NCBI GenBank assembly: GCA_947440575.1
Contig: CANETF010000019.1
Span: 1 to 38,558, forward strand
Reading direction: 5' to 3'
From: Verrucomicrobiaceae bacterium
GTDB taxonomy: Bacteria; Verrucomicrobiota; Verrucomicrobiia; Verrucomicrobiales; Verrucomicrobiaceae
DNA length: 38,558 nucleotides
Positions within the stretch are counted from its first letter, which is position 1. Every line of letters begins with the position of its first letter. A model generated the notes under the pieces. That model saw nothing but the letters and a program-made list of their open reading frames with translations. It searched no databases and had not been told where the DNA came from. Positions 37,400 to 38,558 of the stretch are shown one piece after another. A program made the translations under genes and the position numbers.

Positions 37400-37719
37400 A
37401 TTGAGGCATTTGATGATGGTCTCAACAACCCCGCCTGTCGGTCTCAACAAGTGCATGTGAGGGTCGGTCATACAGCCATACCTTGCGCACCGGCCCCTGC
37501 TGTAAAACGCATCCCACGCGCCAATCCAGAGCACAGCTTCGATACCTACCGGTGAGGCGGATTCCGGCCTTCGATAAATGGTGCCTAAATCGGTTGGACA
37601 ACGGCTGCCTGAGCCTCCGCCAAATGGTGATCAAAACGGTGCGACAACGGCAGGGACGGTGACGAGGCCAAGGGGAAGTCCGCAAGGACTCGCCACCCCT
37701 CAACCCGAACCCATCGCCC
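37400..37719 (+). other. Non-coding stretch before the amidoligase gene
   Basis: 320 bases without a supportable gene. It contains two 11-base copies of GGTCTCAACAA (37418-37428 and 37440-37450, period 22) and the 30-base direct repeats at 37576-37651. Short open frames here show no recognisable domain. It may hold the promoter of the amidoligase gene or a replication or partition site, but no standard promoter is convincing. Confidence 0.5.
37576..37651 (+). repeat. Pair of 30-base imperfect direct repeats
   Basis: 37576-37605 and 37622-37651 match at 24 of 30 positions; both begin AAATGGTG, contain a central CGGT and end GACAACGGC. They start 46 bases apart and lie about 70 to 145 bases upstream of the amidoligase start. 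Iteron or operator use is possible but unproven. Confidence 0.6.
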
Positions 37720-38558
37720 ATGAAGCCCATCGACAACCAAGCCGCCTCCATCCAGTGGGGCATCGAAATCGAAACCCGCATCCCTGACTCCAGCGGCATC
37801 GCCGTCGGCCCCTACCACAACGGCTCACCCGTGCGCGCCGGTCTGGATGCTACCACCGCCCTGCCCCTGCAAGCGCCCACCTTCAACAGCCACCCCTGGA
37901 AGGCCGAGCGCGACGGCTCCATTCGCTGCGATGCCCGCCAGATGCCTTGCGAATTTGTCTCCCCCATCCTCCATGGCGACGCCGGGGTCGAGCACCTCGC
38001 CCGCTTCGTTGAGTGGCTGCAAGCCATTGGCGCCACTGTAAACGCCTCCTGCGGACTGCACATCACCGTGGGCATCGAGAGCGTGATCGGGTCCTCGGAC
38101 ACCCAAGCCGTCAGCGCCTTCTTGCGCAAGCTTGCCCATGTCGGCCGCTGGCACGCCCGCAGCCTCTATGGCCAGACGGGCACCGACCGCCACCTCAACC
38201 ACTACAGCCACCCGCTCTATGACCACACCGCCGAGCACATGCGCAAGATCGTCACCTGCGAGGAGGAGCGGGTCAAAGCCGAGTGCGCCGAGCAATGCGG
38301 TCGCGGCATGATCAATTTCAGAAAGGCCTTCCGCCGCGATGCCTACGGGCGGTTCATCGGCGTGATCGAGTTCCGCGTCTTTGCGGGCACCATCAAGCTC
38401 GACAAGATCTTCCACCACCTTGCCACTGTGCTCGGTCTGTGCCGCCGCGCCCATCAGGTCGAATGCCTGGGCGGGTTCGGCAAGAACAAGGTGCAAGCCA
38501 AGCGCACCGCCACCGCCCAGGACGCCCTGCACTTCCTCTGGGATTACCTGGGCTGGAC
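37720..38558 (+). CDS. Putative amidoligase (PF12224 type), C-terminus beyond the window
   Basis: The frame stays open from ATG 37720 to the window end (279 codons plus two bases). The N-terminus IQWGIEIETRIP has the metal-binding Glu-x-Glu of the glutamine synthetase/COOH-NH2 ligase fold. WKAERDGSI and MPCEFVSPILHGDAGVEHL are the next amidoligase blocks, then the Cys site NASCGLHITVG, RGMINFRKAF and IEFRVFAGTIKLDKIFHHL (VEFR.FAGT-type block). The family (Iyer and co-workers' amidoligases) forms amide bonds between a carboxylate and an amine in unknown metabolites or proteins, often in phages and mobile elements. An upstream Pro-rich stretch is not in the frame. Codons end mostly in C, as in valS. 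Confidence 0.85.
   Translation, partial: MKPIDNQAASIQWGIEIETRIPDSSGIAVGPYHNGSPVRAGLDATTALPLQAPTFNSHPWKAERDGSIRCDARQMPCEFVSPILHGDAGVEHLARFVEWLQAIGATVNASCGLHITVGIESVIGSSDTQAVSAFLRKLAHVGRWHARSLYGQTGTDRHLNHYSHPLYDHTAEHMRKIVTCEEERVKAECAEQCGRGMINFRKAFRRDAYGRFIGVIEFRVFAGTIKLDKIFHHLATVLGLCRRAHQVECLGGFGKNKVQAKRTATAQDALHFLWDYLGW

Noticed and set aside
37825..38532. Minus-strand open frame of 235 codons near the window end
   Set aside because: It is the antisense shadow of the amidoligase gene, whose motifs are clear on the plus strand.

Overview
The window most likely comes from a high-GC bacterium of the Verrucomicrobia (Verrucomicrobiae, perhaps a Prosthecobacter/Verrucomicrobiaceae-like genus) or another PVC-group bacterium. 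This is inferred from gene content: a planctomycete-type cytochrome/WD40/DUF1549/DUF1553 giant protein, a secreted sulfatase, DUF1080, SASA-esterase and FAD-oxidoreductase genes with signal peptides, an M81 peptidase, NIPSNAP and an integrase of a type I associate with this group. No rRNA, tRNA or CRISPR was recognised. Coding strands mostly favour C at wobble positions, which creates very long but meaningless antisense reading frames.

Layout. 0-14 kb is a catabolic, secretory stretch read mostly leftward: the tail of a Gfo/Idh/MocA oxidoreductase, FAD oxidoreductase, SASA esterase, sulfatase, DUF1080 hydrolase, DUF255 (YyaL-type) thioredoxin protein and prolyl oligopeptidase. It is interrupted by two selfish-looking insertions. 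One is an AAA ATPase/PD-(D/E)XK protein behind two tandem 51-nt hairpin repeats (3.5-5.0 kb). The other is a REP-associated tyrosine transposase (RAYT) framed on both sides by inverted pairs of GTAG-headed REP elements (6.97-7.9 kb). 14.5-19.6 kb is one 1703-codon cytochrome/WD40/DUF1549/DUF1553 gene.

19.7-28.6 kb is a cyanophycin locus: cphA, then a divergent run of a half-size ABC transporter, DUF1854 protein (4-bp overlap) and a DUF5009-type membrane acyltransferase, closed by a second, C-terminally shortened cphA-like gene. The two synthetases probably make the Asp/Arg storage polymer. The ABC/DUF1854 pair is a known but functionally unexplained companion of cyanophycin genes, and the acyltransferase in the same run is an unexpected addition.

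28.7-35.3 kb carries an outer-membrane beta-barrel, valyl-tRNA synthetase, a double-NIPSNAP protein, an unknown protein translationally coupled to an M81 (MlrC-like) peptidase, and the frameshifted 5' end of that peptidase gene. From about 35.3 kb to the end is an accessory region, possibly the left end of an integrated element: a tyrosine recombinase, a protein resembling the C-terminal domain of MgsA/RarA ATPases, a non-coding stretch with direct repeats, and an amidoligase gene that runs off the window.
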